A stretch of 45,817 nucleotides of DNA from Mycobacterium sp. 1100029.7 (GTDB taxonomy: Bacteria; Actinomycetota; Actinomycetes; Mycobacteriales; Mycobacteriaceae), in contig NZ_LZSC01000073.1 of assembly GCF_001665235.1 (NCBI RefSeq), positions 1 to 45,817 on the forward strand. Reading direction: 5' to 3'. The translations under genes were made by a program, and so were the position numbers. This document shows positions 37,590 to 45,719 of the stretch, piece after piece. How positions within the stretch are numbered: the first letter of the stretch is position 1; the number at the start of each line of letters is the position of its first letter. Below the pieces are notes generated by a model. The model did no database searches. It was given only the letters and a program-made list of their open reading frames with translations, and was not told where the DNA came from.

Positions 37590-38300
37590 CTACGGGTTCG
37601 CGGTCGCGGATCCGGTGGTGAACACCATCATCTGCTTGCTGGCGCCCCACGCTTGCAGGAAAAGCGCCATCGGGATCTGTTCGTCGCGGCCCTTGGGGGT
37701 GCCGCTGTCGTTGAGGTGCACCATGTCGTTGGCGGTGTCCACACCGGTCACCACGACCGCGTGATCACCGCGAGGGTTGCCGCGGTCGTCCTTGGTTTCC
37801 ACCGGCTGGTGCCAGATGAGTTCGGCGTTCACGCTGACGATCACTGTGTGGCCCGCACTCAGTTGCTGCTCGATACCCTCGATGCCGACCGGGATGCCGT
37901 CCTTGACCGCGTGGTCCTTGTTGGTGATGGTGGCGCTGATCTTGTACAGCTTCAGCAGTGTCGGGACATCGGCAAAGCTGGTGCCCATGCCCGAGTTTGG
38001 GTTCCGGGTGTTGGCCGGCGTGGTGTAGATCGAGCCGGGGTGCACGACGCTCGGGGTCGACTGCGCCAGCTTGATGATCGCCCGCTCCGAGGGCTCCTTG
38101 CCCGTGATCTGACCGATCACGTCGGCGCTGGACATCAGCACGCAGTCGTCGTACTTCTGGTAGCGCCAGTAGGGGGCCGCGGCCGCCGGGTCGCCGTACA
38201 TCGTGCCCGCCGCTGCGTCGGCCGGGACGGCCGATCCGAAAGCGATGGCACCGGAGATCGCGGCGAGGGTAGCGGTTTTGGCGATTGTGCGGGTCTTCAT
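37590..38300 (-). CDS. Secreted C39-like papain-fold protein (Rv1268c position)
   Basis: 236 residues. Sec signal peptide with AxA-type cleavage (VPADAAAG, near residue 30). The mature part resembles C39-like cysteine peptidases: Cys53 in YDDCVLMSSADVIGQITG, His180 in GDHAVVVTGVDTANDMVHLND, and the following Asn/Asp as third residue. Whether it cleaves peptides is not known; it may be an extracellular thiol hydrolase. It lies in the row of exported-protein genes, in the place of Rv1268c. Confidence 0.72.
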   Translation of the reverse strand: MKTRTIAKTATLAAISGAIAFGSAVPADAAAGTMYGDPAAAAPYWRYQKYDDCVLMSSADVIGQITGKEPSERAIIKLAQSTPSVVHPGSIYTTPANTRNPNSGMGTSFADVPTLLKLYKISATITNKDHAVKDGIPVGIEGIEQQLSAGHTVIVSVNAELIWHQPVETKDDRGNPRGDHAVVVTGVDTANDMVHLNDSGTPKGRDEQIPMALFLQAWGASKQMMVFTTGSATANP

Positions 38301-38405
38301 GTTTGTCCTCTTCTCGTTCCGCGGTGTTGCGGGTGGTTGAGAAAAGGATCGGATTGTGGCCTATTCGTTATCTCCACGAATCCTTGGAGTGACCCAGTGA
38401 GCCGC

Positions 38406-38774
38406 CTAGTTGCAGGCCCACGTATCGATAACGCCCCCACCGAGTTTGGTCAGCGCGTCGCGCATTGCGGTGGACAGGGTGGGTCCGACACCTCCCTGGA
38501 AGGCTCGGCCATTGGTCGCGACGGCGCCGCACTCGGTAAAGCTGGTGAGTACCTTGCAGTCTCGATAGGCGCAGTTCTTGACCGAGGTGGCCTCCGCGGA
38601 CGACCGGGTGGGGTAGTCCCAGGCCCGTCCCCAGGATCCATTGCTGGAGTAGGCAATCGCGCCGTGTTCATCGGCCGCGCCCGCCGCGGGCGCCAACCCG
38701 ACGCCGATCGCGGCGGCGCCGGCGATACCGGCGACGGCCACAGTGAACCGCCGTCGACGAGTAATCATCCTCAT
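38406..38774 (-). CDS. Secreted DUF4189 protein (Rv1269c-like)
   Basis: 122 residues from ATG 38774; the longer frame from 38933 overlaps lprA and is rejected. Signal peptide MRMITRRRRFTVAVAGIAGA up to about residue 33, then a DUF4189 domain: GAIAYSSNGSWGRAWDYPTR, EATSVKNCAYRDCKVLTSF, and C-terminal TKLGGGVIDTWACN, with four Cys likely paired. Very close to remembered Rv1269c. Function unknown. 35 bp after lprA, so probably in one transcript. Confidence 0.88.
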   Translation of the reverse strand: MRMITRRRRFTVAVAGIAGAAAIGVGLAPAAGAADEHGAIAYSSNGSWGRAWDYPTRSSAEATSVKNCAYRDCKVLTSFTECGAVATNGRAFQGGVGPTLSTAMRDALTKLGGGVIDTWACN

Positions 38775-38809
38775 TGGTGATTCCTTTCCGAATGCCGGCG
38801 CTGCGGCGG

Positions 38810-39544
38810 TTAGACGGGCTTGGTCGCGGTGACGGTCTTGCCCCAGTCGGACATCGTCAGCGTCACCGAGGTGTCGTTGGTGGGGTGGATCTGCAGCTGC
38901 ACCAGGTGCGAGGACCCGTCCGAGGCGATCCATACCGTGGTGGGTACCGTGGTCACGGCTTCGGCGGTCAGCTTGGAGCCGGCCAGCGTGGCGATGTCGT
39001 CGGCCGATGAGTTTCCGGTGACCTTCGTGGTCGCGACACCGTTGACCTGCTCGGTGCCCGCCACCGAGCCGCCTTGAAGTTTTGCCAGCACGTTCGCCAG
39101 ACCCTTGTTGGGGTCCAGCAGCACCGCGACGTTGTAGATCGAGGCGCCGTTACCGAAGTCGGTGTAGCTGCCCGGTTGTCCCAGGTCGGAGTACAGGTGC
39201 CCGTCGATGTAGACGAACTTCGCCTCCTGCGGCGATTTGCCGACGAGCAGCGTCGCGGTGCCGGTGGCAACGGTCTGAGGGGTGTTGGAGATGTCGCCGT
39301 CGAGCTTGGTCACCCGCAGGTTGGGCACGTCGCCCTGCACGCTCACGCTGACGTGCATTCCGGTGACCTTGGCCAGCGCGTCGGCGGCCTGCTTGAGCAA
39401 GGTGGCCGCCTCACCGCTGGAAGTGGTGGCGGTGGTGCCGGGTGACTTGCCGGTGTTCGAATTACCGGAACATCCACCGACGGCGAGAACGAGTGTGAGG
39501 ACGGCGGCCGCGGCGGCGGTGAGGGTGCGAGGCGCGAGCTTCAT
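38810..39544 (-). CDS. lprA: Lipoprotein LprA (LppX/LprAFG family)
   Basis: 244 residues from ATG 39544, the same as Rv1270c. The ATG at 39550 directly abuts the AAGGAG ribosome-binding site, whereas 39544 has a 6-nt spacing, so 39544 is preferred. Lipobox LAVGGC with acylated Cys25. The mature domain has the LppX/LprF/LprG fold (a half-barrel that holds acylated lipids): TLLKQAADALAKVTGMHVSV, PQEAKFVYIDGHLYSDLG. LprA is a TLR2 ligand in M. tuberculosis. It probably carries a lipid in the periplasm. Confidence 0.93.
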   Translation of the reverse strand: MKLAPRTLTAAAAAVLTLVLAVGGCSGNSNTGKSPGTTATTSSGEAATLLKQAADALAKVTGMHVSVSVQGDVPNLRVTKLDGDISNTPQTVATGTATLLVGKSPQEAKFVYIDGHLYSDLGQPGSYTDFGNGASIYNVAVLLDPNKGLANVLAKLQGGSVAGTEQVNGVATTKVTGNSSADDIATLAGSKLTAEAVTTVPTTVWIASDGSSHLVQLQIHPTNDTSVTLTMSDWGKTVTATKPV

Positions 39545-39774
39545 CGACATCTCCTTGAGTGGTGGCCACGGCTGCTACTTGCATAGCAAACTCCCGAGCA
39601 GCAAAGCAACAATCGGGCGTTCGCGCACCCCTTTTGCAGGCATTCAACATGTGTATAGAAGGGTGGTGTCGAATCCCGTTAATTGCGACCGGATTCCAGT
39701 GTTTCGCCGGTGCTGCGGATGTCGGCTTCGTCGTTCACGGTGCCGGATTGTCGTGAGCCGGACATGGCGAATGA

Positions 39775-39799
39775 GGGGATCCCGGTTACCGAGATCCCC
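39775..39799 (-). terminator. Stem-loop downstream of the DUF732 gene
   Basis: GGGGATC (39775-39781) and GATCCCC (39793-39799) form a 7-bp stem with a nested CGGT/ACCG pair in the loop. It begins 24 nt past the stop of the minus-strand DUF732 gene. No T-run. The remaining 39551-39774 holds the lprA upstream region and no gene. Confidence 0.4.
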
Positions 39800-39822
39800 C
39801 CATTCAGGGCGGGTGTGCGCGA

Positions 39823-40158
39823 TCAGGTGAGTTGTGGCGCGAGCGACGGGCAGTAGGCGTGCGTCGCGTCGACGACGAAGTAGGCAGCCTGGTGGCTGGT
39901 CAGGTTCGTCTGCTTGAGGACCTCGTTGGCGACGTCGGTCCCGGTCTTACCGGCGGCGAGTTCCCGGCACACCTGGTGGCCTTCGCGGACCGCCTCTGCG
40001 GGGGAAGTGAACGAGATGCCCAGCGTGTCCATCTGAGAGATGAACGCGTCGTCGGCGGTGGTGGCAGCGGCGGTGCCGGCGGTGCCCAGGGCGACGAGGC
40101 CAATCGCGGCGGCACCGATCATGGCGCTGGCAACGGTCTTGGTGCGGTGAGTGAACAT
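39823..40158 (-). CDS. Secreted DUF732 protein (Rv1271c-like)
   Basis: 111 residues from ATG 40158, with AAAGGATC upstream. Signal peptide with GTAAAT cleavage region, then a DUF732 domain: DDAFISQMDTLGISFTSPAEAV, GHQVCRELAAGKTGTDVANEV, and C-terminal AYCPSLAPQLT. The two Cys are expected to form a disulfide in this all-helical domain. Function unknown. The genes ABC-ABC-DUF732-lprA-DUF4189-C39-like run in one direction. Confidence 0.88.
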   Translation of the reverse strand: MFTHRTKTVASAMIGAAAIGLVALGTAGTAAATTADDAFISQMDTLGISFTSPAEAVREGHQVCRELAAGKTGTDVANEVLKQTNLTSHQAAYFVVDATHAYCPSLAPQLT

Positions 40159-40278
40159 TGCTGTGATCCTTTTCAGGTGTGCGGTTGGGGTGCTGATGGG
40201 ATAAGCGTCAGCCCCGCTCCTCAATGGATCCTCAATAACTTCTTGGCGTCGTTTAGGTAACGCCGCAGGTGCGCCGAT

Positions 40279-42147
40279 TCAGGACCGGGTCATCGCGTAG
40301 TAGGCGCCCCGGCGAGCCATCAGCTCGGTGTGATTGCCCTGCTCGACGATGTGTCCGGACTCGATCACCACGATCTGGTCGGCGTCACGAATAGTCGAAA
40401 GACGGTGTGCGATAACAAAACTCGTACGATCTCGGCGAAGCGCGTGCATGGCCCGCTGAATCAGCGTCTCGGTGCGGGTGTCCACCGAGCTGGTGGCCTC
40501 GTCCAGGATCAGCAACTGCGGGCGCGCTAGAAATGCGCGCGCGATCGTGATCAGCTGCTTTTCACCGGCGCTGATATTGGCGCCGTCTCCGGTGATCCGG
40601 GTCTGGTAGCCGTTGGGCAGGGTGTGCACGAATCGGTCGACGTATGCCGCGGTGGCCGCCTCGACCACCTCGTCCGGGCTGGCGTCCGGCCGGCCGTAGC
40701 CGATGTTCTCCGCGATCGTCCCGTCGAACAGCCAGGTGTCTTGCAGCACCATGCCGATGCGCGATCGCAGCGCCGGCCGGCTGATCGTGGTGATGTCGAC
40801 GCCGTCGACCAGGATCCGCCCGGAATCGACGTCGTAGAACCGCATCAGCAGGTTGACCAGCGTGGTCTTGCCGGCCCCGGTCGGTCCGACGATTGCCACC
40901 GTGCTGCCCGGCTCGGCCGTCATCGACAGGTCTTCGATGACCGGGGCGCCCGGGCGGTAGCCGAAGTTCACGTGCTGGAACTCGACGCGTCCCAGCGGCG
41001 GCAAGACCTGGCCGTTGGGCGTCGCGGGCGCGGGGTCCGGTCTTTCCTCGGGCTCGTCGAGCAGCTCGAACACCCGCTGGGCGCTGGCCACTCCGGATTG
41101 CAGGTTGTTGAACATTCCGGCCACTTGGCTCAGCGGTGTGTTGAACTGGCGGACGTACTGGACGAAAGCCTGAATGCTGCCCAGCGTGATCTGCCCGGTT
41201 GCCACCTGCAGGCCGCCTAGGACCGCGACCGCGACGTAGCCGAGGTTGCCGACGAACGTCGTCGCCGGTCCCACCAGGCCGGAGAAGAACTGGGAGCCGA
41301 AACTCGCCTCGTAGACGTCATCGTTGAGGGTGCGGAATTGATCACGCGCGGCCGCCCGGTGACCGAAGGTCTTGACCACGGTGAATCCGCTGTAGGTCTC
41401 CTCGATGTGAGCGTTGAGCGCTCCGATGCTGGTCCATTGCGCCCGGAAAAGTCGTTGCGAACGGCGCGCGATCGTCCGGCTTGCCAGCAGCGAGAGCGGG
41501 ACGGTCAGCAGGGTGATCAGGGTCAGCAGCGGCGAGATGGACAGCATCATCGCCAGCACCGCCACCACCGAGAGGATCGCTGTCAGCAGTTGGCTGATCG
41601 TCATCGAGAGCGACGATTGGACGTTGTCGATGTCGTTGGTCACCCGGCTGAGTAGCTCGCCGCGCAGCCGTCCGTCGAAGTAGGACAGCGGCAGCCGGTG
41701 GACCTTGTCCTCGACTTGCGCGCGCAGCGTGACCATGGTGCGCTGCAGGGTCAGGTTGAGTAGCCGCGATTGTGCCCAAATCAGCAGCGCGGCAACTAGA
41801 TACAAGGTCAGGGCAATGGCCAAAGTGCGGGCTACCGCGCCGAAGTCGACGCCCCGCCCGGGTATCACATTCATCCCGGACAACAGGTCGGCGTAGACCC
41901 GGTCGCCGCGGGCGCGGGCTTGATCGACGGCCTGCGCCTTGGTGATCCCGGCCGGCAGTCCGCGACCGATCACGCCGTTGAACAGTAAATCGGTGGCATG
42001 GCCGAGAATTCGCGGAACCACCACACCGATCGCCGTGCCGGTCAGGCCCAGGGCGATCACCGCAAGGCTCAGCGTTCGTTGCGGCCGGAGTCGCTGCACC
42101 AGCCGGGCCGCCGTCGGCCAGAAGTTGCCCGTGGTCGCCGCCGTCAC
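40279..42147 (-). CDS. ABC exporter subunit B (Rv1272c-like)
   Basis: 622 residues, GTG start at 42147 overlapping the stop of the upstream ABC gene (GTGA). Type I exporter half: six TM helices in the first 350 residues with a large periplasmic loop after TM1, then the nucleotide-binding domain with Walker A GPTGAGKTT, signature ISAGEKQLITIARAFLARPQ (SAGE instead of SGGQ) and Walker B LLILDEATSSVDTRT. Together with Rv1273c-like it should form a heterodimeric exporter; the M. tuberculosis pair is reported to affect lipid (fatty acid) transport. The substrate is not evident from sequence. Confidence 0.93.
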   Translation of the reverse strand: MTAATTGNFWPTAARLVQRLRPQRTLSLAVIALGLTGTAIGVVVPRILGHATDLLFNGVIGRGLPAGITKAQAVDQARARGDRVYADLLSGMNVIPGRGVDFGAVARTLAIALTLYLVAALLIWAQSRLLNLTLQRTMVTLRAQVEDKVHRLPLSYFDGRLRGELLSRVTNDIDNVQSSLSMTISQLLTAILSVVAVLAMMLSISPLLTLITLLTVPLSLLASRTIARRSQRLFRAQWTSIGALNAHIEETYSGFTVVKTFGHRAAARDQFRTLNDDVYEASFGSQFFSGLVGPATTFVGNLGYVAVAVLGGLQVATGQITLGSIQAFVQYVRQFNTPLSQVAGMFNNLQSGVASAQRVFELLDEPEERPDPAPATPNGQVLPPLGRVEFQHVNFGYRPGAPVIEDLSMTAEPGSTVAIVGPTGAGKTTLVNLLMRFYDVDSGRILVDGVDITTISRPALRSRIGMVLQDTWLFDGTIAENIGYGRPDASPDEVVEAATAAYVDRFVHTLPNGYQTRITGDGANISAGEKQLITIARAFLARPQLLILDEATSSVDTRTETLIQRAMHALRRDRTSFVIAHRLSTIRDADQIVVIESGHIVEQGNHTELMARRGAYYAMTRS

Positions 42148-43892
42148 AGTGCACGCCCGACTTTTACCGACTGCGAATCGGCGAATTCCGCGTAGGTGGT
42201 GCACTCGGTCAGCAACGATTCGTGGGTGCCCGAGCCCACCAGTTTGCCGCCGTCGATGACGACGATGTGGTCGGCCTGAGACGCCGTCGAAATACGCTGT
42301 GTGACAACAATGACGGTGGCATCACCGGAAATGGCACGCACCGCGGCGCGAACTCGGGCATCGGTGTGCACATCGAGTGCGGAGAACGCGTCATCGAACA
42401 GGTAGATCGCCGGGCGTCGAATGACTGCCCGGGCGATGGCCAGGCGTTGCCGTTGTCCGCCGGAGAAGTTCGTCCCGGCTTGGCCGACGCGCATCTGCAG
42501 CCCACTACCAGGCGGGCCGTGGGCGCGCACGAAATCGTCGGCCGCGGCCACCCGTAACGCTTCCCACATTTCGTCCTCGGTGGCGTCGGCCTTGCCGATG
42601 CGCAGGTTGTCCGCGACGGTGCCGGAGAACAGGTATCCCCGCTGCGGCACCAAACCGATTGCCGACCAGAGGCTTTCGGTGTCGTAGTCGCGGACATCGA
42701 GGTCGTCGAGCAGGACGGCGCCGGCGGTCACGTCATAGAGCCGGCAGATCAGCGACACCAGCGTCGACTTGCCCGAGCCGGTGCTGCCGACGATTGCGGT
42801 GCTGGTGCCTGGTCGTGCGGTGAACGAGATATCCTGCAGCACTGGACGATCGGCACCCGGATAGCTGAATGTCGCTCCGTCTAGGCGCACCACGCCGGTG
42901 CTGCCGTGCGCCGGCCGCTTGGGTTGTTGCGGCGTGCCGACGGCGGGCCGCGTGGACAGCACCTCGGTGATGCGTTCGGCGCACACCGACGCGCGCGGCA
43001 GCACTACCAGTGTCATCGTCGCCACCAGTACGGCCATCAGGATCTGCGTGAAATAGGCCAGGAAAGCGGTCAGTGAACCGACCTGCATCTGGCCCCGATC
43101 GATGCGCAGCCCGCCGAACCAGATCAGCGCGACGCTGGACACATTGATGGTCAGCGTCGTCACCGGCAGCATTAGAGCCTGCCAATTACCCGCCGTCAGT
43201 GAGGCATTCGACAGCGCCGCGTTGGCGCGGGAGAACCGCTCGCGTTCATGGTCTTCACGGGTGAAGGCGCGCACCACCCGCACGCCGGCCAGCTGGTCGC
43301 GCAGCACCCGATTGATGCCGTCGATCAGGGCCTGCATGCTGCGAAACAGCGGCAGCATGTGGGACATGATCCAGTAGTTGGCGACGCCGAGGACCGGCAC
43401 GCTGACCAACAGCAACCACGTCAGTGCGGCCTCCTGGTGAATGGCCATGAAGATTCCGCCGATGCACATGATCGGCGCGGTGACCAGCACGGTGCCCGCC
43501 ATCTGGACCAGGTACTGGATTTGGCGAACGTCGTTGGTGCTGCGGGTGAGCAACGTCGGCGCGCCGAATCGGGCGGTCTCGCGTTCGGAGAAGGTGGTGA
43601 CATGTTCGAACATCGCCAGCCGCAGGTCGCGTCCGAAGCCCATCCCGGTCCGCGATCCGAAGTAGGTGGCCCCGACCGAGCACAGCACCTGCAGTCCGGT
43701 GACACCCAGCATCACGATGCCCAGCCGGATGATCGCCGCGGTGTCACCCTTGGCGACGCCGTCGTCGATGATCGCGGCGTTGACCGTGGGCAGGTACAGC
43801 GTTGCCAGGGTGCTGATCGATTGGAGCACCATCAGCACCGCTACCAGCCGCCGGTACGGCCGGATGTACTGGCGCAGCAGTGCCAGAAGCAT
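42144..43892 (-). CDS. ABC exporter subunit A (Rv1273c-like)
   Basis: 582 residues from ATG 43892, equal to Rv1273c; the frame extends to 43970 but without conservation. Six TM helices, then Walker A GSTGSGKST, signature FSGGQRQRLAIARAVIRRPA and Walker B IYLFDDAFSALDVHTDA. Here the Walker B carboxylate neighbour is Asp (DDA) where Glu would be expected, whereas the partner has DEA, so one ATP site is likely degenerate. This is typical of asymmetric heterodimeric exporters. First gene of the minus-strand run; divergent from lprB. Confidence 0.93.
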   Translation of the reverse strand: MLLALLRQYIRPYRRLVAVLMVLQSISTLATLYLPTVNAAIIDDGVAKGDTAAIIRLGIVMLGVTGLQVLCSVGATYFGSRTGMGFGRDLRLAMFEHVTTFSERETARFGAPTLLTRSTNDVRQIQYLVQMAGTVLVTAPIMCIGGIFMAIHQEAALTWLLLVSVPVLGVANYWIMSHMLPLFRSMQALIDGINRVLRDQLAGVRVVRAFTREDHERERFSRANAALSNASLTAGNWQALMLPVTTLTINVSSVALIWFGGLRIDRGQMQVGSLTAFLAYFTQILMAVLVATMTLVVLPRASVCAERITEVLSTRPAVGTPQQPKRPAHGSTGVVRLDGATFSYPGADRPVLQDISFTARPGTSTAIVGSTGSGKSTLVSLICRLYDVTAGAVLLDDLDVRDYDTESLWSAIGLVPQRGYLFSGTVADNLRIGKADATEDEMWEALRVAAADDFVRAHGPPGSGLQMRVGQAGTNFSGGQRQRLAIARAVIRRPAIYLFDDAFSALDVHTDARVRAAVRAISGDATVIVVTQRISTASQADHIVVIDGGKLVGSGTHESLLTECTTYAEFADSQSVKVGRAL

Positions 43893-44027
43893 TTGGTAAC
43901 TGTCGCATACGGCATCCGCCGCGGGGTGCCGCACCGCCGCGCGTTCGGGTGTCGACGCCGCTTTCGGCAAACACGCGGAAATGCCTGCTCAGGTGGCGCG
44001 TCGGTGGTTGACCCGCTGGGCGGCCGC

Positions 44028-44033
44028 TACAGT
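44028..44033 (+). promoter_or_regulatory. -10 (TACAGT) of lprB
   Basis: TACAGT matches TANNNT and ends 6 nt before the in-frame GTG at 44039, so transcription is expected to start at or next to that codon. Confidence 0.4.
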
Positions 44034-44038
44034 GCATC

Positions 44039-44629
44039 GTGTGGACCAGCAGCGAGCGGAGCGGAAGCGGGGCAGCGGTGCGTCGTAACCTCACGGCGCT
44101 GGCCGTTGCGGCCATCACGATCCTGATCCCTACGGTTGCGGGGTGTTCCGGTTCCGGCGACAACAAGCCGGGTAGCACGTCGTCGACGGCGCCCGGGAAC
44201 GCCGAGGGCCACCACGGACCGATGTTTCCGCAATGCGGAGGCATCAGTGACCAGGCAGTGGCCGAGCTGACCAAGGTGAGCGGGCTGATCAACACCGCCC
44301 GCAATTCGGTGGGCTGCCAGTGGCTGGCCGGTGGCGGCATCCTGGGCCCGCACTTCTCGTTCTCCTGGTATCGCGGCAGCCCGATCGGCCGCGAGCGCAA
44401 GACCGAGGAACTCTCGCGCGCCACTGTCGACGACATCAACATCAACGGTCACGGCGGCTTTATCGCGGTCGGCAACGAGCCGAACCTGGGCGACTCACTG
44501 TGCGAGGTCGGGATCCAATTCCAGGACGACTTCATCGAGTGGTCGATCAGCTTCAGTCAAAAGCCATTCCCGCCGCCGTGTGACATCGCCAGAGAACTGA
44601 CTCGTCAATCGATTGCGAACTCGAAATGA
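44039..44629 (+). CDS. lprB: Lipoprotein LprB (DUF3558)
   Basis: 196 residues from GTG 44039 (leaderless by the -10 position). GTG 44078, whose product begins like the annotated M. tuberculosis LprB, is an alternative giving 183. Hydrophobic signal sequence with lipobox TVAGC (Cys36 in the longer form). The mature DUF3558 domain (FPQCGGISDQAVAELTKVSG, NSVGCQWLAGGGILGPHFSFSWYRG, GDSLCEVGIQF) is close to Rv1274. Outer face of the cytoplasmic membrane; function unknown. Coupled to lprC by an ATGA overlap. Confidence 0.9.
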   Translation: MWTSSERSGSGAAVRRNLTALAVAAITILIPTVAGCSGSGDNKPGSTSSTAPGNAEGHHGPMFPQCGGISDQAVAELTKVSGLINTARNSVGCQWLAGGGILGPHFSFSWYRGSPIGRERKTEELSRATVDDININGHGGFIAVGNEPNLGDSLCEVGIQFQDDFIEWSISFSQKPFPPPCDIARELTRQSIANSK

Positions 44630-45174
44630 TGACAAGACCTGTCCGGACGGCGGTGGTCATCGTGCTCACCGCATTGACCGTGCTGACCGGCTGTTCGAGG
44701 TCGATCGGGGGTAACGCGGTCAAGGCGGGCGCCGGCAGCGTGCCGCGAAACAACAACTCTCAGCAGCAGTATCCGAACCTGCTCAAGGAATGTGAGGTGT
44801 TGACCAGCGACATTCTGGCCAAGACCGTCGGCGCGGATCCGCTGGACATCCAGAGCACGTTCGTCGGCGCAATCTGCCGTTGGCAGGCGGCCAACCCGGC
44901 CGGCCTGATCGACATCACCCGGTTCTGGTTCGAGCAGGGCAGCCTGAGCGAAGAGCGCAAGGTCGCCGACTTCCTCAAGTACAAGGTGGAAACCCGGACG
45001 ATCGCCGGGGTGAGCTCCATCGTGATGCGCCCGGATGACCCGAACGGTGCTTGTGGTGTGGCCAGCGACGCGGCCGGCGTGGTCGGCTGGTGGGTCAACC
45101 CGCAGGCGCCCGGCATCGACGCCTGCGGCCAGGCCCTGAAGCTGATGGAGCTGACGCTGTCGACGAACTCCTAG
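44626..45174 (+). CDS. lprC: Lipoprotein LprC (DUF3558)
   Basis: 182 residues. Lipobox LTVLTGC with acylated Cys23. DUF3558 domain: LLKECEVLTSDILAKTVGAD, GAICRWQAANPAGLIDITRFWFEQGSLSEERKVADF, and GACGVASDAAGVVGWWVNPQAPG, with paired Cys. Paralogous to lprB and co-translated with it (ATGA). Likely two related surface lipoproteins acting together; role unknown. Convergent with the phosphatase gene, 5 bp between stops. Confidence 0.9.
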   Translation: MMTRPVRTAVVIVLTALTVLTGCSRSIGGNAVKAGAGSVPRNNNSQQQYPNLLKECEVLTSDILAKTVGADPLDIQSTFVGAICRWQAANPAGLIDITRFWFEQGSLSEERKVADFLKYKVETRTIAGVSSIVMRPDDPNGACGVASDAAGVVGWWVNPQAPGIDACGQALKLMELTLSTNS

Positions 45175-45179
45175 CGGGT

Positions 45180-45686
45180 TCAGCGCGGAACGTGGAAGCC
45201 GGTCAACGCGGCTCCGCCGAGTTGTAAGTCAGTCCAGTCGCCGGTGATTTTGAGAATCGCAATGCCCGACGTCGGATACTTCTCCGAAATACGTTGCATG
45301 ACAGCATCATCGGTGCCTTCATCACCGGCGAGACCCAGAGCCAGGGCCGACATGGTCGGTTCGTGCCCGACAAACAGCAGTGTGTCGACGGTGTCGGGGA
45401 CTTGGTTGATCTCGTCGATTGCCGTCCCGGTGGTGGTGTCGTAGAGGCGTTCGCGGTACTGCACCGGGGCGTCGATGCCGGTGTTGTCCAACGTCTGCCG
45501 GGCGCGGGTCGCCGTCGAGCACAGCACGGCATCGATACCCGGTTGATGGGCGCGCAGCCAATCACCGCCCAACCCCGCCTCCCGGATGCCGCGCGGTGCC
45601 AGCGGCCGGTCGTGGTCGACGACGCCGGGCGGGTAGTCGGATTTCGCATGCCGCATCAGCAACAGGGTGCGGTGGGGTTCGCTCAT
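45180..45686 (-). CDS. SixA-like histidine phosphatase (Rv1276c-like)
   Basis: 168 residues from ATG 45686; the frame continues up to 45704. Phosphoglycerate-mutase-like fold: LLLMRHAKSDYPPGVVDHDRPLAPRG with the RHA catalytic His, CSTATRARQT, and VGHEPTMSALALGL with the second His. The small size and RHA (rather than RHG) fit SixA phosphohistidine phosphatases; the physiological substrate is unknown. A TAGCGT -10 (45694-45699) ends 8 nt before the ATG, suggesting a nearly leaderless mRNA. Confidence 0.88.
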   Translation of the reverse strand: MSEPHRTLLLMRHAKSDYPPGVVDHDRPLAPRGIREAGLGGDWLRAHQPGIDAVLCSTATRARQTLDNTGIDAPVQYRERLYDTTTGTAIDEINQVPDTVDTLLFVGHEPTMSALALGLAGDEGTDDAVMQRISEKYPTSGIAILKITGDWTDLQLGGAALTGFHVPR

Positions 45687-45719
45687 CTGACTCACGCTAA
45701 TCACCGAGCCGCCACGCTG

